A stretch of 64,000 nt of DNA from an uncultured Draconibacterium sp. (GCF_963677155.1 NZ_OY781884.1:3530501-3594500), one strand, 5' to 3'. Positions 1-8,008 are shown, counted from the stretch's first letter. The notes: generated by a model not told the origin, from the sequence alone. Program-made: numbers and translations.

Positions 1-2
1 AA

Positions 3-1397
3 AAGATTAAAAGGCCACTGGCTGTGCGCTCGTCGGGATTGTTCGAAGATTCGTTGCTGCAACCTTTTTCGGGTGTTTATGCCACGTACCTCATTCCAAA
101 CAATCATCCCGATCTGATGGTGCGTTACCAGCACCTGGAAACGGCTATCAAACTGGTTTATTCAAGTATTTTTACCGAATCGGCACAAGCTTATTTCGAT
201 GCGGTAAACTACAAAATTGAAGAGGAAAAAATGGCGGTGGTCATTCAGGAAGTAATTGGCCATGAATACAACGGTAAATATTACCCCACACTTTCGGGCG
301 TGGCACAGTCGTACAATTATTACCCCATTGCCTACATGGAACCTGAAGATGGTTTTTCGGTTGCTGCCGTTGGGCTTGGAATGTATGTTGTTGGTGGCGA
401 AAATTCGTTCCGTTTTTGTCCGAAATATCCGAACCTGAATGCATCGTCGTTAAAAGATCAGTTGCGCGATACGCAGAAGAAGTTTTATGCCATCGATCTG
501 TCAAATCCTGATTTTGATTTAGCGAGCGATGGCGAAGATGCAGCCATTAAGAAATACCGCATAAAAGAAGCTGAAAAAGATGGAACACTGGAGCATTCAG
601 CATCCACGTATTTGATTGAAAATGACGATTTGATACCGGGAATTCAGGGGCCTGGACCAAAGGTGATTGATTTTGCCAACATATTAAAGTACAGTTATTT
701 GCCGCTTGCCGATGTGCTGCAGTTGCTGCTGAAATTGTTTAAGGAAGCCATGGGATCGCCGGTGGAAATTGAATATACCCTGGATCTTGAGCCGGCAGAA
801 AACGGCAAACCAACGCTTTATTTATTGCAAATAAAACCACTTATCCGCATCGAGGAAGAGGTGGAAGTGGATATTGAAATGGTGGATGAGGACAAAGTTT
901 TTATGTATGCCGAGCAGGGAATGGGCAATGGTAGAATTGAAGATATTCACGATGTGGTTTATGTCGATCCGGCTAAGTTCGACAAAATGAAAACACGGCA
1001 AATGGCGCAAGAGATTAGTCAATTAAACGATTGGTTTGAAAAAGAAGACCGATCGTATATTCTTATCGGGCCGGGGCGCTGGGGCTCGCGCGATCCGTAT
1101 ACCGGAATCCCGGTGTTGTGGGCAAATATCTCAAAAGCCAAAATAGTTGTAGAAATGGGCTTGCCCGATTTTCCGCTTGATGCTTCGCTGGGATCGCACT
1201 TTTTCCACAATGTAACATCAATGAATGTGGGCTACTTTTCGGTGCCGCATAATTCGCGAAATACAAAGCTAAAAATGGAGGCGTTGAAAAAACAGCCGGT
1301 GCTTCGTGAAACCGAATTTATAAAACACGTGCACTTTGATAAACCACTTACTATTTTAATGAATGGGCGAGACCGACGTGTTTTGATTCATTGTTAA
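3..1397 (+). CDS. PEP synthase-like PEP/pyruvate-binding protein, C-terminal part (partial)
   Basis: The frame is open to the left edge, so the gene begins before the window and the GTG at 24 is not its start. The first visible residues (PLAVRSSGLFEDS) match the RSS..ED nucleotide-binding signature of the PPDK_N domain of PEP synthase and pyruvate phosphate dikinase. Further on are AVVIQEVIG, TLSGVAQS and, about 110 codons before the end, GPGRWGSRDP. No phosphohistidine swivel motif is visible in this C-terminal part, so this is probably the Bacteroidota PEP/pyruvate-binding family and not classical PpsA; the N-terminal part is needed to decide. The stop codon TAA at 1395-1397 lies inside GTTAAC, which is also the end of an attC-like repeat. 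Confidence 0.8.
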   Translation, partial: KIKRPLAVRSSGLFEDSLLQPFSGVYATYLIPNNHPDLMVRYQHLETAIKLVYSSIFTESAQAYFDAVNYKIEEEKMAVVIQEVIGHEYNGKYYPTLSGVAQSYNYYPIAYMEPEDGFSVAAVGLGMYVVGGENSFRFCPKYPNLNASSLKDQLRDTQKKFYAIDLSNPDFDLASDGEDAAIKKYRIKEAEKDGTLEHSASTYLIENDDLIPGIQGPGPKVIDFANILKYSYLPLADVLQLLLKLFKEAMGSPVEIEYTLDLEPAENGKPTLYLLQIKPLIRIEEEVEVDIEMVDEDKVFMYAEQGMGNGRIEDIHDVVYVDPAKFDKMKTRQMAQEISQLNDWFEKEDRSYILIGPGRWGSRDPYTGIPVLWANISKAKIVVEMGLPDFPLDASLGSHFFHNVTSMNVGYFSVPHNSRNTKLKMEALKKQPVLRETEFIKHVHFDKPLTILMNGRDRRVLIHC

Positions 1398-1526
1398 CGG
1401 CACGAATATATGTAATGCGGGATTTTAAAGCTCCAACTTATCAAACTGTTACAATTTTGAACAGATGTATTATCTTTTTATTTTAAGTGCTACATCACCC
1501 TGCATTACATATATTTTTTGTTAGTG
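1392..1526 (-). repeat. attC-like element (divergent member)
   Basis: A GTTAAC at 1393-1398 and a GTTAG at about 1520-1524 bound a region with an inverted repeat: AATATATGTAATGC near 1405-1418 and GCATTACATATAT near 1502-1514, with adjoining GGG/CCC. Read on the minus strand it runs AAC - stem - GCAGGG - about 75 bp - CCCGC - stem - CGTT. The GCAGGG after the left arm is shared with the other four elements although the rest differs. It starts about 20 bp after the stop of the minus-strand gene 1545-2015 and its outer GTT coincides with the end of the PEP-synthase-like gene. Confidence 0.55.
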
Positions 1527-1544
1527 GTAGGCAATATTATTGTT

Positions 1545-2015
1545 TCACTTTTTTAAAGCAACCAATGACCAATGTGAGTGAATAATTTTCCAATTCCCAT
1601 CAATTTTCTCATAAATCTCAGAACTATTCCAAAGTGCAGTTGTGTCATTTGATTCATTAAAATTATATAGGTTGTAGCTTAATACTCCAACATTACCAAC
1701 GACTTTAATATCAACATTTATCATTTCATGTCTGGGAACATATATACTACCGTTCCATGGGGCGGTATATGATTTTATAGCTTCGTAGCCAGTTAGTTTC
1801 ATTTTTGTGGATGTGTCAAAATACGTTGCATCTGATGCGAAAAGATTAAGGTAACCCCAAACATTTCGGTTACCCCATTCATTCAATGCTTGTTTTTCTG
1901 TTTCTAAAATAATTTTTGATTCACTAGTATAATCTTGACCAAAGCTTTGATAACTATTCAAAGTCAATAATATTGCAAGAAACAAGAACACACATTTAAA
2001 ATAACCTTTTGTCAT
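1545..2015 (-). CDS. SnoaL-like/DUF4440 (NTF2-fold) secreted protein
   Basis: 156 residues with an N-terminal signal peptide (hydrophobic core FLFLAILLTL, likely cleavage after SFGQ near residue 27). The mature part reads as an NTF2-like fold of the DUF4440/SnoaL type: an opening helix (LETEKQALNEWGNRN), then LFASDATYFDTSTKMKLTGYEAIKSY and the closing strand pattern GNWKIIHSHWSL. Such domains are small cone-shaped pockets often found in secreted Bacteroidota proteins; the ligand or reaction cannot be given. It is the last cassette-like gene of the island and is followed by an attC-like element. Confidence 0.75.
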   Translation of the reverse strand: MTKGYFKCVFLFLAILLTLNSYQSFGQDYTSESKIILETEKQALNEWGNRNVWGYLNLFASDATYFDTSTKMKLTGYEAIKSYTAPWNGSIYVPRHEMINVDIKVVGNVGVLSYNLYNFNESNDTTALWNSSEIYEKIDGNWKIIHSHWSLVALKK

Positions 2016-2104
2016 AATTATAATTTTTAATGTTTAACATACGACAAAGTTAACTTGCATGTATATTTCAATTCATTCAATAATCAAGGTATTAATGGCA
2101 CTTT

Positions 2105-2965
2105 TTAAGAATCCTTTATGTTGCGATAAAGCTTGGGAGTAAGGCCCGTTTTATTTTTAAAAGCTCGAATGAAATATGAAACATCATTGAAGTTCAATTT
2201 CCAGGCAATCTCAGATATTGATAAAGGAGTATTTCTTAACAGTCTTTTAGCTTCAAGGATTACTCTGTTCTGAATAAATTGTTTTGCTGAGATATTTATT
2301 TCTCTTTTTATCAAGTCGTTTAAATATCCTGGGCTAATATTCAATTTTTCGGCGTAAAAATTTACAGAATGTTCCTGTTTATAAAATTCAGTTACCAAAT
2401 TTTTAAATTTCAGTACAGTGTTATTGTTATCAGCGACTGTATTAATGTTTTTATGTTTTGTGTATTCTCTATCCAGCCATGCAAGAGCTTGATATAGCAA
2501 TGCTCTCAAAATGTGTTTATTCCTATTGTTAAAATGCAATATTTCCTTTTCTATATTCAATAGTAAGTTTTCTATATAGGAATTCTTTGAATCAGTTAAT
2601 GAAAGTATTGGTTCGGCTGCTATAATATGAAAAAAATTCAGTCTTTTAACAAACTCCGCGTCATTAAAAAATGTTGACAAAAACTCATCCTCGAATATTA
2701 ACACCAATCCTTTTGGCATTGCATTTATTTTCCATTGTCGAATTTGCATTGGAGATGAACAGATTATCCTGTTTTTCTGAATATTAACTACATTATTATC
2801 TAAAAGTAAGCTGCCCTGTCCATCTTGAATCAATGTTATGTCATAATAGGTCAAAAAATGAGACCTGTCGCTGTTGATGTATTTCTCCAATGTTTCAAGT
2901 CTAATCAAATCAACTAATAATTCAGAGCCATATTTAGTTTTATGAAAATCATACTTTTTAATCAT
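2105..2965 (-). CDS. AraC family transcriptional regulator
   Basis: 286 residues. The C-terminal third (about 185-280) carries the two helix-turn-helix motifs of AraC/XylS proteins: NFYAEKLNISPGYLNDLIKR and then SISEIAWKLNFNDVSYFIRA followed by FKNKTGLTPKLYR. The N-terminal part (about 1-170) looks like a cupin-type AraC ligand-binding domain (YYDITLIQDGQGSLLLD). It is expected to bind DNA as a one-component regulator; the inducer is unknown. It lies 32 bp downstream of the small membrane protein gene 2997-3257 and 90 bp upstream of the DUF4440 gene, same strand; either could be a target, but nothing in the sequence proves it. Confidence 0.9.
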   Translation of the reverse strand: MIKKYDFHKTKYGSELLVDLIRLETLEKYINSDRSHFLTYYDITLIQDGQGSLLLDNNVVNIQKNRIICSSPMQIRQWKINAMPKGLVLIFEDEFLSTFFNDAEFVKRLNFFHIIAAEPILSLTDSKNSYIENLLLNIEKEILHFNNRNKHILRALLYQALAWLDREYTKHKNINTVADNNNTVLKFKNLVTEFYKQEHSVNFYAEKLNISPGYLNDLIKREINISAKQFIQNRVILEAKRLLRNTPLSISEIAWKLNFNDVSYFIRAFKNKTGLTPKLYRNIKDS

Positions 2966-2996
2966 GTCAGGCTTTTCATTTCAGTATAAGACAGTT

Positions 2997-3257
2997 TTAT
3001 TTTAAGTTTCTGTGTTCAATCTCTTTTTCTATTTCTTTTTCCAGCAGCTTATTATTTGAAGAGTTCTTAATTATGATATAGGCTAAAAATAAAGGGAAGA
3101 AAGTAAAAAAGTCTATCCCGTTTTTTAAGGCACTATAAATTGCAACTCCAACAGTAAATCCGATAATTACTGCTGCTGTTATTTTATCACTCTTTATTTT
3201 CTTTGCTTTCTTTATTAGCTCTTTATCGCTTAAATCGGCTAGTCTTTTTGTTTCCAT
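2997..3257 (-). CDS. Small hypothetical membrane protein
   Basis: 86 residues. A charged N-terminal amphipathic stretch (LSDKELIKKAKKIKSDK) is followed by two hydrophobic segments, about residues 26-44 (TAAVIIGFTVGVAIYSAL) and 49-64 (DFFTFFPLFLAYIII), and a charged C-terminal tail (KLLEKEIEKEIEHR). It is predicted to be a two-pass inner-membrane protein. No family recognised. It could be cotranscribed with the AraC gene 32 bp downstream. Confidence 0.6.
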   Translation of the reverse strand: METKRLADLSDKELIKKAKKIKSDKITAAVIIGFTVGVAIYSALKNGIDFFTFFPLFLAYIIIKNSSNNKLLEKEIEKEIEHRNLK

Positions 3258-3386
3258 AATTTTATTTTACAAGTCTGTTTCTATCTTCAGCAATAAAAGC
3301 TCTAATCCTTAAAATTATAAACTTTGTTCTTATTATCTTTATTAAGGATTTACTATTATTTCGGTCACAATGTTGAGTACTGCAAA

Positions 3387-3690
3387 TTATTCATTCTCAA
3401 AAATGTTTATAGAATTAAAATATTGGTCACGAGCATCCATAATGAATTTTGAACTATAATGTCCTATGCTAAAATCTGGATTTAAACGTAACCTCTCTTT
3501 CCAAATCTTTCTTTGATATCCGATCGTATAAACAAAAACCCACCTCCATGGTATTATTATCCATTGATGCACCTAATCCAAGTCCTATCTTAATACTGTT
3601 TTTTGAAAATTATTGGCTTTGTCCGTGAACAACACCATAATTAATCAGTATTGTAAATAGTATTAATAATATTTTGAATCTTGTTTTCAT
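3387..3690 (-). pseudogene. Decayed secreted/outer-membrane-type protein gene
   Basis: From an ATG at 3690 the minus strand encodes a clear signal peptide (MKTRFKILLILFTILINYG, then VVHGQSQ) that hits TAA at 3610-3612. In the same frame downstream it continues as NSIKIGLGLGASMDNNTMEVGF, a beta-strand-like pattern, until TAG; an overlapping frame then stays open as NPDFSIGHYSSKFIMDARDQ to 3387. The simplest reading is one gene broken by a nonsense codon and at least one frameshift. A sequencing error would explain only one of the two lesions. The parent family was not recognised. Confidence 0.45.
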
Positions 3691-3698
3691 TCATTTTT

Positions 3699-4298
3699 CT
3701 AATTCTGATTGTTGACGTGTTTTATAAACTCAACTAATTCATCTTCTTTATTCCAATTAGTTCTAATTTCTCCAATATTCTCAATTGCAAATCCAGTTAT
3801 TATATCTTCACTAATTTCTTCAGATTTATTCTTATCAGTCAGTGTGGCAATTAAAGCAATCGGAGTTCTAAAAAGTCCAAATGGAATTCCCCACCAACCA
3901 AGAAGTGCTGTCGAAGTCATTGCATTTTTCCTTTTCTTATCTGCACATGATTTACAAGTTATGACAGGAACTTTTTTATAAGATGTAAGGACTATAAAGC
4001 TTTTTACTGTTCTAATTAATGTTCCTACTAATTGTCCGTTTTTTTGTCTGCATTCTGGACAAGTTGAGTTCGCAATTTTATTTTTTAATTCATTGAGTTC
4101 ATTTTCAGTCAACTCTTTCGTTTGTGCTTCAATTCCTTTTTCTAAGTTTGAATCTAATCCGCGTTTTTTAATTTCTGCTGTAAGTATTGCAATTACTTCT
4201 GGTTCTAAACTTCCAGCTTCATTTTTTGCTAGATGTTCTAATTTGAAGTCATCAAAATTCGCATAATTCTCTTTTATCTGTTCTAGGTCAATCGCCAT
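3699..4298 (-). CDS. Hypothetical protein with CxxC...CxxC zinc-ribbon pattern
   Basis: 199 residues. The N-terminal 75 residues are helical and charged (EVIAILTAEIKKRGLDSNLE). Then come two cysteine pairs, C80-P-E-C83 and C115-K-S-C118, the spacing of a zinc ribbon, with a hydrophobic stretch between them. Residues about 128-153 (TSTALLGWWGIPFGLFRTPI and following) are apolar and may be a membrane segment. The tail is acidic. Family not recognised; a membrane-associated zinc-ribbon protein is the most that can be said. It begins the interval between the repeats at 4358-4487 and 1392-1526. Confidence 0.6.
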   Translation of the reverse strand: MAIDLEQIKENYANFDDFKLEHLAKNEAGSLEPEVIAILTAEIKKRGLDSNLEKGIEAQTKELTENELNELKNKIANSTCPECRQKNGQLVGTLIRTVKSFIVLTSYKKVPVITCKSCADKKRKNAMTSTALLGWWGIPFGLFRTPIALIATLTDKNKSEEISEDIITGFAIENIGEIRTNWNKEDELVEFIKHVNNQN

Positions 4299-4357
4299 AT
4301 TGTCAATCTATTTTTTTACTATTCTTGCGTATTATTTACGGGGTCTCCAAATGCGTC

Positions 4358-4487
4358 CCAGCGGTTGGTACATGTTGGTGGGGGTATCTCGAAGAGCGTT
4401 CCTGTCCGAAGGACACGGAACTGCGATGCGAGAATCTGCAGTTGGCGTACCATCTAACCTGCCCTGCAAAATGTCCTGTGTTGTAAG
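4358..4487 (-). repeat. attC-like element, copy A
   Basis: About 130 bp, nearly the same sequence as the elements at 5246, 8723 and 10289. Shared blocks on the plus strand are GGTTGGTACATGTTG, GTTCCTGTCCGAAGGACA, GATGCGAGAATC, GCAGTTGGCGTACCA and CCCTGCAAAATGT. The outer arms pair imperfectly, and the centre GTTCCTGTCC-GAA-GGACACGGAAC forms a hairpin with one bulged base. It begins about 10 bp after the stop of the SIMPL gene (4496). This copy is the most diverged of the four (GTGGGGGTATCTCG replaces the common GTCGGGGCGGATTTCG). Confidence 0.65.
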
Positions 4488-4495
4488 CTGTACTT

Positions 4496-5212
4496 TTATT
4501 CAATTTCAAATCGTGCTAAAATTGAATATTCTAGTTTTATTTTTTCAAATTCAATTTCAGTTTGTTCCATTTTTGATTTGTCAGAGTAACCATATCCCCT
4601 TACTACAATATTTGATAATCCTGCAACACGTCCTTGAAGTGCATTATAAACTTGATTATTCATTTCTTGGATGTAAATTGCTTTTCCAATATTTTGGTCA
4701 ATTGCATTTGTCAATGAAATTGCTTTTTCTTTGGCCGCTTTCATTGCCATTATTTTTACCTCTGTTCTGAATTTTTGAATTTCTGAATGTTCAATTTTCT
4801 CGATTGAGATATTTGATAGTCCCAATGATTCAAGTTCTCGAATAACTTGTCCGGCTATTTTTGCATTTCCTACTTTTAACTGGTACTCTTTTACTGAGTT
4901 GATTTCAGAGCCTTTTAACCAATACTTTTGAAAATTGCTTGCTATATCTCTAATTGCAAGTTGTTTTGAGATATCAATCCCAATTTCAGAAAGTTTTTCA
5001 ATCATTGATTTTTCTACCTCTTGGAGTTCTTGTTTGCCTTTTAAATCTTTCTCGTTAACGATAATCTTCAAATAAATTTCATTTGGAACAATTTCCATTT
5101 CAGCCTTTCCTGTCACTTCAATATAATTCTGATCGATGAAATTTTTCTCTCCAGTTTGAGAGAATGAATTTAAAGTCAAGATTATAAATACTATAAAAAT
5201 AATTTTTTTCAT
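4496..5212 (-). CDS. SIMPL (DUF541) domain protein with a TonB-plug-like segment
   Basis: 238 residues. A signal peptide (about 1-19, ending SFSQ) leads into a SIMPL/DUF541 domain: IEVTGKAEMEIVPNEIYLKI at 31-50 is the family's opening strand pair, and LKVGNAKIAGQVIRELESLG and AMKAAKEKAISLTNAI are typical. The protein is predicted periplasmic or surface exposed; SIMPL proteins have no agreed biochemical role. Residues about 190-209 (NALQGRVAGLSNIVVRGYG) resemble the plug signature of SusC-type TonB receptors (LQGRVAG...RG). It lies alone between two attC-like elements, like a single-gene cassette. Confidence 0.8.
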   Translation of the reverse strand: MKKIIFIVFIILTLNSFSQTGEKNFIDQNYIEVTGKAEMEIVPNEIYLKIIVNEKDLKGKQELQEVEKSMIEKLSEIGIDISKQLAIRDIASNFQKYWLKGSEINSVKEYQLKVGNAKIAGQVIRELESLGLSNISIEKIEHSEIQKFRTEVKIMAMKAAKEKAISLTNAIDQNIGKAIYIQEMNNQVYNALQGRVAGLSNIVVRGYGYSDKSKMEQTEIEFEKIKLEYSILARFEIE

Positions 5213-5245
5213 ATTGTTTCTTTTTGTGGTTTTTCATGAGCATTG

Positions 5246-5370
5246 CAACGGTTGGGACATGTTGTCGGGGCAGATTTCGGAGATTGTTCCTGTCCGAAGG
5301 ACATGGAACTGCCATGCGAGAATCCGCAGTTGGCGTACCAACGCCCCCCGCCCTGCAATATGTACTTCCT
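5246..5370 (-). repeat. attC-like element, copy B
   Basis: About 125 bp. It contains GGTTGGGACATGTTGTCGGG, GCAGATTTCGGAGATT, GTTCCTGTCCGAAGGACA, TGCGAGAATCCGC, GTTGGCGTACCA and CCCTGCAATATGTAC. Relative to copy C it is very similar, including CATGGAAC in the central stem where copies A and D have CACGGAAC. It begins about 30 bp after the stop of the serpin-fusion gene. The AAC expected next to its CTGCAATATGTAC arm is replaced by an unrelated sequence, so this copy may be truncated at that end. Confidence 0.65.
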
Positions 5371-5400
5371 AAGTTTGAATTTTAATATATTTTATTGGTT

Positions 5401-7140
5401 TTATCTTTCATTTCTTCGCTTCTTTTTTAGCGTTATAACAATCACTCCATCATAATCTTTTGACGAGTATTTGGCAATTTCTTCATTATCTTTGTATACA
5501 TTTATTGATTCAATATCTTCTGGATTAATAGATTGAAGTTCATCTTGTGAAACAATCTTTTCGTCAACTATAAACAAGACTCCATTTCTAATAGCGAATT
5601 TTTCTTGTTTTCTCTTATCCAGATTATCCAATAACCTTTCTTTTGCAATCATTTCACCTTTCGTAGGTTTAAAATACCTACCCATAAATAAAATTGCTTT
5701 AGACTGATTGTCAATTACGAAAAAGACAAATGGATGGTCAGCTTTAAAAATCTTGTATGAGAGGCGGCTTCCTGTAATTCTCATAGTAGTCGCGGTCGCT
5801 GCAGCAGCTTCCGTTTTTTCTTCATCCAATTCGATACAAGTTTTATGCAATACCTTAAAGAGCTGAATAGGCTCATCCTTTGTTATTTCCGAGAAATTCG
5901 CCTCTTGGGTAAAAGCAGCATTTAGACCTGCTCTTTTTAGTGCTTCGCTCAAATCATAACTTGATTCCAGTTTTATTTTTGGTATGGAAAGTGCTGTTTT
6001 TGTATAAAATGTACTATCTAATATTGCATTTAGAAAATCATTTTTCATTTTTTTTTCAATTTCTTCAATACCAAATAGTTCTTTTGGAAGAATGACGCAA
6101 AACGACAACTCAGAATTTCGGTATGGTTTTGATATAAATTGATATTCACTATTTTCAAAATATTGAAGACTTTCGGTCATATTCATGAAATCAACTTTAT
6201 ATTGATTTTCTGCAGTTGTAAAAAAGGGTGCAGCAATTGTCTTGTGCTTGCTAAATTTCATAAGCCACTCTCCTTTAAAATAAACGGCATTAGAAATCAA
6301 CAATTTAGTATCTGGCGTTAAATCTGAGTCTTTTATAATCTCTTCTATTTTATGATTTGTTTTTTCTGAAACCCAACCATTGATATCTTCAATAGCCTTT
6401 TTCCTGTTGGCAAATTCAGTCTGCTCAAAATCTGAGAAATATTTGTCAGACACAGATTTACTATATTCCCCTTCTACAACAAGACTATTATCTAACCAGA
6501 TAGCATTTGAAATTTTTAAGTATGAATAACTATCTGATTTCCTTGCAATACTATATAAATAGTCATTATACAAAGAGGTTGATTTATTTAGATATAGTAC
6601 TTTTTCAAATTCTTTTTTTGTTTTCTTTTTTGAACCTTCATGAGCTATTAGTAGGGCATAATAGGTACTTAATGGAGATAGAAAAAGGTTTTCCCTTTCG
6701 ACCTTTGTTTGATGATATAAATCAAACGAATAATTATTCAAAGAACTACTGTCATCATTGGTTTGGGCATTTGTTTCAGAATCAAGAACAAAGAACAGCG
6801 TAAATCCGATAATTAAAAATGGTGTCGATAAAACTGAAATCTTTTGCATTGTGTTTGTTTTTAAGTTGAATAAATCTTTTGCATACCAATAAATAGATTG
6901 GTCTTTACGGTTTGACTGTTGCTCCTCATTTTTTTCATCACCATTTGATGTCTCAAAAAAGCAAATTCCTAAATTATCAGATATAGCCTTAATCGTGAAA
7001 GCTCTGGGCTTTACACTCCCAGATTCAAGTCGCTGAATTGTGCGTACTGTCACCTTGCACATTTTAGCAACATCCTCTTGTGTTAAGCCTCGTGCTTTTC
7101 TAACTTCGATAAGTTTTTCTCTGAAATCTTGGTTTTTCAT
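5401..7140 (-). CDS. XRE-HTH - transmembrane - serpin fusion protein
   Basis: 579 residues. Residues 6-60 are an XRE-type helix-turn-helix (RGLTQEDVAKMCKVTVRTIQ); 101-119 a single membrane helix (ISVLSTPFLIIGFTLFFVL); about 133-491 a serpin, with NAVYFKGEW near 284-292, the reactive-loop hinge EEKTEAAAATATTM at 440-453 and the serpin signature KADHPFVFFVI at 466-476. The alanine-rich hinge is the type found in inhibitory serpins, so a protease inhibitor is expected; P15 is Lys instead of the usual Gly. Residues about 500-579 (INPEDIESINVYKD..DGVIVITLKK) resemble the plug-like tail of BlaR1/M56 proteins. Predicted topology is cytoplasmic DNA-binding domain and periplasmic serpin. The domain order is unusual; function as a membrane-anchored regulator is inference. 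Confidence 0.85.
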   Translation of the reverse strand: MKNQDFREKLIEVRKARGLTQEDVAKMCKVTVRTIQRLESGSVKPRAFTIKAISDNLGICFFETSNGDEKNEEQQSNRKDQSIYWYAKDLFNLKTNTMQKISVLSTPFLIIGFTLFFVLDSETNAQTNDDSSSLNNYSFDLYHQTKVERENLFLSPLSTYYALLIAHEGSKKKTKKEFEKVLYLNKSTSLYNDYLYSIARKSDSYSYLKISNAIWLDNSLVVEGEYSKSVSDKYFSDFEQTEFANRKKAIEDINGWVSEKTNHKIEEIIKDSDLTPDTKLLISNAVYFKGEWLMKFSKHKTIAAPFFTTAENQYKVDFMNMTESLQYFENSEYQFISKPYRNSELSFCVILPKELFGIEEIEKKMKNDFLNAILDSTFYTKTALSIPKIKLESSYDLSEALKRAGLNAAFTQEANFSEITKDEPIQLFKVLHKTCIELDEEKTEAAAATATTMRITGSRLSYKIFKADHPFVFFVIDNQSKAILFMGRYFKPTKGEMIAKERLLDNLDKRKQEKFAIRNGVLFIVDEKIVSQDELQSINPEDIESINVYKDNEEIAKYSSKDYDGVIVITLKKKRRNER

Positions 7141-7474
7141 TCAGACTGAAATTTGAAACAATATTGTATTCAACTAAAAAATCTCCAAAAATATAAACTG
7201 TATTATTCCCGACTTTTACCCGACATGTTGGGTAATTGTTTAGTATATCAGTGTGTTATGATTGTTCTGCCTGTAAATTATATTTGACCATCTATTAAAT
7301 AGCGTTGCTCAATTCAAAATTATATATAACGAAAACCTTCTATTTGGTCTGATTTCTCGTTTTTCGAACATAAAATCCCTTATCCAGAATTCTGAGTGGG
7401 TTGATCTTACAACCTTTACACCATTTTAAACACCAAGCTTCGAACTGGCTCATTCTCGTTATCAAAACTATTTT
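7141..7474. other. Intergenic region with one palindrome
   Basis: 334 bp of AT-rich DNA between the serpin fusion start and the frameshifted lipoprotein gene. Apart from the near-perfect palindrome at 7216-7235 I see no gene, terminator or recognisable repeat here. Confidence 0.4.
7216..7235. promoter_or_regulatory. 20-bp near-perfect palindrome, candidate operator
   Basis: TTACCCGACATGTTGGGTAA, symmetric except for one base pair, lies 76 bp upstream of the start of the XRE-serpin gene, which carries its own DNA-binding domain. Position and symmetry fit an autoregulatory operator; there is no direct evidence of binding. Confidence 0.35.
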
Positions 7475-7992
7475 TTAAAAATCAATAATCAAAATAAACT
7501 CTTCTTTAAAAGGGGAATTTTTATAAGAGTTTGTTCTGAACTCCTTTGCATATTTAAGAAAATCATTAGGAGGCATTTCTCTATTATTTTTAGCTAACTG
7601 GTATTGCCTTAAGGTATTTTCTTGTGCCGTCTGAAAAAGAAAGATGTTTTTTCCTGCTCCTTTGCCAGTATACGACATTTTTTCTCCAGAAACCTTTATA
7701 TTTATTTTGTCTTTCGGAAGTAGAGCTATGTCATAACCTGTTGAACCTGCTTTAATATTTTCGATAGTCAATCTTCTAATAGAAATTTTAATTTCAAAGC
7801 ACTTATCTTCATTTACTTTAGCAGTATAATTATCTCCATTGATGTCAAATGGATTATCAGTTAAATCTTTGAAATAAACTCTGTTTACATTTTTTCTTCA
7901 ACTTTTCCTTTGATAATGGCATAGTTATTATTATCGCTACATGATGTTATTATTAGTGATAATATCACTGGAAAATGAATTATTAATTTCAT
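7475..7992 (-). pseudogene. Frameshifted lipoprotein, N-terminal part of a TlpA/DUF4369-like protein
   Basis: From an ATG at 7992 the minus strand encodes a lipoprotein signal (MKLIIHFPVILSLIITSCSD) and then AIIKGKVEEK, where it hits TAA. Reading on in the neighbouring frame gives VNRVYFKDLTDNPF, then TAKVNEDKCFEIKIS and the open frame to 7475. One A added to the six-A run near 7890 restores a single frame. The restored protein looks like the N-terminal DUF4369-like half of a Bacteroidota thiol-disulfide protein but stops (EEFILIIDF) before any thioredoxin domain, so it seems truncated as well. A homopolymer sequencing error could explain the frameshift but not the missing C-terminus. Confidence 0.55.
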
Positions 7993-8008
7993 ATTAGTCT
8001 GTTTCATA

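Noticed and set aside
4300-4495. Transposon end or insertion sequence at attC-like copy A
   Set aside because: No transposase and no target duplications are visible; position at gene 3' ends fits a cassette site better.
5118-5455. ORFs within and around attC-like copy B (also 4300-4770, 8690-8962 and 10299-10550)
   Set aside because: They encode near-identical peptides only because the repeats are near-identical; no start signals or codon bias.
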